Source: Glycine soja | Taxonomy: Eukaryota; Streptophyta; Magnoliopsida; Fabales; Fabaceae | Reading direction: 5' to 3' | DNA: 64,000 nucleotides | Assembly (NCBI RefSeq): GCF_004193775.1 | Contig: NC_041002.1 | Location: 32,895,112-32,959,111, forward strand | Shown: positions 58,961 through 64,000 of the stretch, piece after piece | How the letters are laid out: each line of letters opens with the position of its first letter | Numbering within the stretch: position 1 is the first letter of the stretch | Translations under genes and position numbers: made by a program | Notes under the pieces: model-generated | Told to the model about the DNA's origin: nothing | Database searches by the model: none | Seen by the model: only the letters and a program-made list of their open reading frames with translations

Positions 58961-59807
58961 TTAGATGATATTTGTAATTATAAACAAAGTCTTACACATA
59001 ATAAAAAATCAACACGACCGTGCAACCATTAGAATTAAAATTGATGAAAAGGATAAAGAAAAAAAACCTTTCTAGCATACAAATTAGCTATAACAGAATC
59101 CCAACCACCATGGTCGAAACTCAACTGAACTAAAAAAAGGGTTACAAAAATTGCATGAACATCACCCATGTGAAGCAACAATTGGAAGATCCCTATTGAC
59201 AACCTACATTTGAATTCCATCATCTTATTAGCTCTAGAAATTTTGAAATATACATTATTATAAAATATCAGCTTGCTCCATAAATTAATTTATTACCCAA
59301 TGTCTTACCTTTTGGTATCGAGGGTATATATAACCCCTTGCAAAAACAACTTTTAGATTGATTTGCATCGAGAACATTAAGTGAGGGGCAATGGTTAAAG
59401 TGCAGCCTAAGAGGGATTTTATATCAGGATCTAAAAATTCCCACAGGGACCTAGTGCCACTTGAGCTAAAACTCTTGGGCATAACTAAGATAATTTATTC
59501 ATATACTTTATGCAAGATTGAAACATAACAGAAAGGAGTGACTACATATTCTTAACATTTTTATACAAAGTTTGAGCAACGAAAGACCAAGTCCACCTAG
59601 TAAACAAGAACAGCCACCAATGAGGCTTGGCTTAATTGATATGATCAAATTGAGTTGACAGGATCGTATACTTAAATCCTGCACATGGTCCTTGGTTGAT
59701 AGGCCAGAAAATGGAAGCATGAATTATCACCTATATATGTTCAATCAAACAATTGATCAAATGGTAAGAAAAAGCAATTACAAACTGTTCATCTGCTAGC
59801 TCCATTA
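58961..59807. other. No firm gene; minus-strand exon-like frames
   Basis: Frames at 59035-59223 (GDVHAIFVTLFLVQLSFDHG) and 59285-59482 (SFSSSGTRSLWEFLDPDIKS, ending at a GTAAGAC donor) look exon-like but are not recognised. Captured or decayed gene pieces are possible. Confidence 0.3.
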
Positions 59808-59839
<32 letters not shown>

Positions 59840-59840
59840 G
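59806..59840. repeat. (TTA)n microsatellite
   Basis: About eleven TTA/ATT units, one interrupted. Confidence 0.92.
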
Positions 59841-60930
59841 ATGTAGAAATAAAAAATACATGATTTGTGAAATTAATATTATTATTATCAATGATATATA
59901 TTTTAAAAATTATAAAAATAATAACAATTTTTAAAAATAAAATAATTAAAACTAAAACAATATACTAAAATCTGGTTATAATTTTCAAAAATTACGATTA
60001 AAACCACCCAAACGGGCCATAAATTATATATGGCCACGTATTTTTGTAATATAGGTACTAAAGTTTTCAAACCTATCATGTCAAATTGTTAGTATTATTT
60101 CATGATACACAATAGTAGTATTCAATAAATTTTGTAATATTTAATAAATTTTAATCAATAAAAAAATTGTTTAAAAGAGTATCTCAATTTTTTTTTATTT
60201 TTTCCCCTTAAAAGTAGAACCTAAATAACTTTTTTTTAAAAAATATTATCTGTTTTCCTTATCTATAATTATTATATATGGTCCAAATTCATGGTTCTTA
60301 CTTAAATGAGAACCATTTTCACTAGATATGTTCTTTGTGTGTGTGATCTTGTGAGGTGACCATGGTGGCATAATGGGTCGTGTGAATTTATAAGGACAAT
60401 TTAAATACACGTCAGAAGGATGAATTTTCAAGGATTGTATTCCACCTGGCACAAAAGCTAAAGTATGATCATAATAGTTAAGAATTTTATTGTTATATAT
60501 TTTCTGTTGAAGAATGTGCATGTAGTACAGGATAAGCTTTCTAATCATTGACTTATGATAAATGAAAGTTCTAAGCATGGTGGATATGGTGTCTATAATT
60601 AAAGGTCTTTCTTAACATGTTGTAAGATCCATTGTTCTACACGTTAATAAAGTTTAAACCTGAGTCACTGAGGGGATTAGGCATTTTTCTTAAAATTGCA
60701 TATTTTCAGATCAAAGCTCTCTCTCTCTATATATATATATAAAAGTAATTACCAGAAAAGATGGATCCTGCACAGTTATTGACAAACTACAGTCCATAAG
60801 CATCTACATATAAGTATAGAAAAAATTAGTAACTCTTATATTATAATTGCTAAAATATAAACAAAAACGGTCCTTCAATTTCTTTTCAATGTTGTAAGCC
60901 AGACCCTAAATTGTAACAAAGTGTCTATCA
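59841..60930. other. AT-rich, no gene seen
   Basis: A 110-codon minus frame at 60246-60578 has no recognisable domain. A short CT/TA compound repeat lies at about 60717-60741. Confidence 0.4.

Positions 60931-60961
<31 letters not shown>
60931..60961. repeat. (GT)n(AT)n compound microsatellite
   Basis: GTGTGTGTGT followed by about ten AT units. Confidence 0.93.
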
Positions 60962-61383
60962 GCTACTCAAGTTTTATGGTCAGGAAATTATAAGGTTCTA
61001 CTTTTATTTTAATCAATATAGGTACTAAGATTATACTAAGACAATGGTTCACAACCATACCATACCATGATGTATGTCCTTTCATGCATTAAAAATAGCT
61101 TTTCTTATATTTCACGAGGGAAAATATTATTAATAATTACATACACAGTATAATGATGCTAACGAGTAAAAATCAATTATTAGAGTTTGTTTTGCCAAAT
61201 CATTGCAATTGACATACCACTAGGGCTTTATCATGGGCTCCACTACATCATTGCTTCTTGAACAGGACCATGTAACCTAAAATATGCCTAAAATATGGAT
61301 ATTATTGAATCACCAATAAGTCTAAAATTCATAATTTTGGAAGTGTAAAATACATGGATGACAGGACCAAATCATATATGAAC

Positions 61384-61385
<2 letters not shown>

Positions 61386-61470
<85 letters not shown>
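61386..61470. repeat. (TA)42 microsatellite
   Basis: An uninterrupted TA run of about 84 bases, flanked by non-repetitive sequence. Confidence 0.95.
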
Positions 61471-61471
<1 letters not shown>

Positions 61472-62640
61472 CATGGATTTTCATATGCAAGTTAATTAAG
61501 ATTTATCTATATAATTAATCATATACAATGGATAAATTTCAAATGCTTAAGAAATAAAATGGACACTTACAATGCATTGACACTAGCAGAACCAATTGTT
61601 TTGAATGTTGACATACCAATCATATAGCAATACTATTAGCTGCCCCCCTTTGGTGTTGTTCCTGTCTTGACAATTCTAACTTCAGATTAGAAGATAGAAA
61701 ATGCTATCACCTATGCTATCCACTTCTTCGACAAGACAATATTCACACACCCAGGACCAACTACAGAGCAAGATTCTATCATTTTAGATTGTGGAAGATT
61801 GTTACGTATGACCTACATAAACAAAAAACACGCATATATGATCCTTTTCCAACAACAAAAAAAATTAAAATCAATAATTAGTAAGGTGAAATGCAAAAAT
61901 GTCAGACTATACTTGTCCAACTGCTTGGGGACCTTTGAATCTTGTCTGCTTCCCTTTCACCTTCGCAAATAGACCCATTGCATTATTACTGCACCACCAT
62001 GCATGAATCTTAATATTACTCTTAATAGATAGACAAGTGTACCAATTTTATTACAAGTAGTAAGGATTAAAATAGAAGTCCAAGTGTCAAATACACAAAA
62101 ACTTTGGTTTGTACTTAAGTGATGCAAACTCAATTATTAAACAATAAGAAGAAATAGAAGAAGAAAGAGATAAAGAATTAGAAATGTGAAATTTAGAGTA
62201 AGGCAAAGAAAAGATAACAGGAAAAATAAAGAACAATTTAATACAACAGATGAAATCAGAATGTTATGATGTTGGGGCCTAACATGACAAAACTACTTAT
62301 AATGTAATGTAGTAGATTTTTTCTAATTTATGAAATCCTTGTTTCCACCTGCATCTACTGAATTACCCTATCTTTGTTTTCATGCACGAAGGGCCTAGTT
62401 TATTTATCCTTTTCCCCCAAATTTCTTTGCAGAGATAAAATAACAAACCGAATTAAGATAAGAGATGCAAAAATTCTTGGGCAAAATAAATGTCAATCTA
62501 TTTCTAGCAATGAATTTATTTAGATACCCTTCCTCCATTCTTTAGAAAATAATTATTTTTCAATGCATTACCTTCTAAACATTATGTGGGTGATAAAGCC
62601 ATAATAACAGAAAAGTACATAGAAGAATAATAGAAATAAA
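61471..62640. other. No firm gene
   Basis: AT-rich, with occasional more GC-balanced stretches (61630-61800 and 61915-62010) that might be exon relics. No frame is recognisable. Confidence 0.35.
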
Positions 62641-63260
62641 ATTGCATTAAATAGATAATAGAGAAGAATTACATTACAAGAGTTTGGCCTCCAGGATCCC
62701 AACAAAAAGGGGTTTAGCCTCTCATAGCCATGAGAGGCTTTACACTTGAGGGGCTAATGGAAGAAGGGGCTGGATGACTAAGAGCAAGAAAAAGAGGAAT
62801 GGCTAAAGAAGAGGGTTTCCCCTAAGGGATAGGATCATGCTTTGGATAGCTTTGAGACTTGGTGTGTATTTTCCTTCTGCTTCCTACTCCTTTTATAGGC
62901 CTAAGGTAGTTTACTTTTCAGGCTAACCTCGTGCTAAGCGCAGACTTTCGCATTAAGCACACATCTAGACTTCCTCGTGGGCCTTCTCATGCTAAGCCTG
63001 GGTTGCGCGTTGAGCGAGATTGCACGCTAAGCTTGAACTTGCCCGCTAAGCGAGAGTGCGCGCTAAGCCTAGATTGCATGCTAAGCGAGCGGTCAAATTC
63101 TTCCAACTTTTCTTCAAGGCCATTAATTTCTTCCGGTTTTTGCATCAATTTTTCCTTTAAAGCACTTGAAATCTTCTTCTTTTGAATTCTGCTAATAAAA
63201 AATTACAAAGATGTTAATTTCTTCATTATTTTCTTAAAAAAAATAATAAAGTAAAGAAAT
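62641..63260 (-). repeat. Probable LTR fragment with GCTAAGCG cluster
   Basis: At 62930-63085 there are about nine degenerate GCTAAGCG / GCGCTAAGC words, giving an incidental 84-codon plus frame. The upstream block (GGCCTCCAGGATCCCAACA, CTCCTTTTATAGGCCTAAGG) resembles a soybean gypsy-type LTR read on the minus strand, where CCTATAAAAGG would be its TATA box. Ends and target duplication were not found. Confidence 0.5.
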
Positions 63261-63775
63261 TACACCCATTTATTAGCCAAAATTAACTATCAAATTAGCT
63301 CAGATTTTGCAGTTATCAATTACCAACATAAGACGCAAAACAACTAAATTAAAACCCTAAACTAAATTCATTTCCCAACTAACCATTGATAATCAACAAA
63401 TTATATAAAAAAAATCACCCTATAAAATACTAGTTAAACATTATTCCTTAATCCACTGTTGTTAGTTTAGTTTCCAAAAACTTAATTTCACAGTATTAAT
63501 TATTACACCAATTTTAATTTGTTATTTTTTTAGACCATATCGTATACACTATGATGAATCGTAGTTTATTTCCCTAACTTTATCTAATTTCAAATTTCAA
63601 AATTAACACGCACACACTAAGCAGACCATGGTACACAATGTACGAAACTAAGGTCTAAAGACGATATAGCCATATAAAAACTTCAATACTTACTTCAAAA
63701 TATTGTTGATAAAGCAAGAGTTGTAGCCAAACTGCCACATGGATTTTTTTTTTAAATATGAAATACCTTGGCTGC

Positions 63776-63983
63776 CTACATGAGGAAAATACATAAAACG
63801 GTGTTGAAGAGTGACATGTTGAACCTCTCCTCCAATGGCTTCTTTTGTCTTGATTGCTAGCTCCATGACTATTGGTCCCTTAATATCAACACAGTTTCCA
63901 TAGGACCATAATAAAAATATATTAGTGTCAGCATAAAATCTTTGCATTGTAATTGGATGTCCAATTGTGCTAGGATCTTCCAT
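63776..63983 (-). CDS. Partial gene at the right edge, unrecognised
   Basis: The open frame from 63983 (MEDPSTIGHPITMQRFYADT) through NIFLLWSYGNCVDIKGPIVM and EAIGGEVQHVTLQHRFMYFP ends HVGSQ, where GTATTTC gives a possible splice donor near 63768. The composition is protein-like, and the frame is open beyond the first Met towards the window edge, so it may be an internal exon. I do not recognise the family. Beyond the donor the frame becomes Lys-rich and low-complexity, consistent with intron. The confidence reflects the missing context. Confidence 0.4.
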
Positions 63984-64000
63984 ATATTCACTAAAATAAT

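Noticed and set aside
62931..63185. 84-codon plus-strand frame
   Set aside because: Produced by the degenerate GCTAAGCG tandem words of an LTR-like repeat.
1..64000. tRNA, rRNA, riboswitch or bacterial operon features
   Set aside because: None recognised by eye. The window is plant nuclear repeat-rich DNA.

Overview
This is plant nuclear DNA, almost certainly from a legume and most likely Glycine (soybean). The organism call is inference. It rests on spliceosomal introns, Ty1/copia, Ty3/gypsy, CACTA and Helitron transposons of plant type, plant-specific gene fragments (a LEAFY PETIOLE-type ERF and an At5g62710/FEI-type receptor kinase), and LTRs carrying paired TAATCGATTA boxes and degenerate GCTAAGCG motifs that I associate with soybean repeats. 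The window reads as repeat-rich, probably pericentromeric or otherwise gene-poor chromatin. I see no gene that is convincingly intact: nearly every coding region is transposon-derived, interrupted or fragmentary.

Layout. 1-2635: 5' end of a minus-strand copia element (gag, PBS, 1.2 kb LTR) cut by the window edge. 2957-3844: minus-strand AP2/ERF gene with one in-frame stop inside the AP2 domain. 5.1-5.9 kb: minus-strand gene scraps, one like a berberine-bridge enzyme. About 7.25-25.86 kb: a large plus-strand CACTA (En/Spm) element with a broken TNP2 transposase, a second many-exon gene (Transposase_24-like plus Ulp1-like domain), captured exon-intron fragments of two host genes, subterminal dyad repeats and a 3' terminus at 25858. 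A 7.8 kb Ty3/gypsy element (12361-20155, minus strand, target duplication GGAAG) is nested inside the second CACTA gene. Its 5' LTR is a palindrome of two inverted R-U5 copies instead of U3-R-U5. 25.86-34 kb: gypsy gag and LTR-like debris containing a clean solo LTR (31847-32748, duplication TCTTG). 34.0-38.4 kb: unassigned AT-rich DNA with one perfect 26-bp hairpin.

38461-47327: a decayed Helitron (5' TC, 3' short hairpin plus CTAG, A^T target) carrying an RPA1-like gene and the C-terminal end of the Helitron helicase. The RPA1 gene has been hit by two unrelated LTR elements, both now solo LTRs with perfect 5-bp duplications (41037-42245 copia, ATAAT; 43716-44689 gypsy, TGGTG). 47.9-48.4 kb: a possible small two-exon gene. 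49.7-57.1 kb: a roughly 3.5 kb AT-rich segment present twice in direct orientation, with large differences in TA microsatellites and MITE ends between the copies. 57.1-59 kb: two CACTA-type left ends with subterminal dyads and unassigned exon-like pieces. 59.7-64 kb: AT-rich DNA, microsatellites, a GCTAAGCG cluster and a possible partial gene at the right edge.

How it fits together: the window is a record of nested insertion and decay rather than of cooperating genes. Target duplications allow the insertions to be ordered: the CACTA element preceded the gypsy element inside it, and the Helitron preceded both solo LTRs inside it. Several nonsense codons are explicable as single C-to-T (or G-to-A) changes, as expected in methylated repeats.
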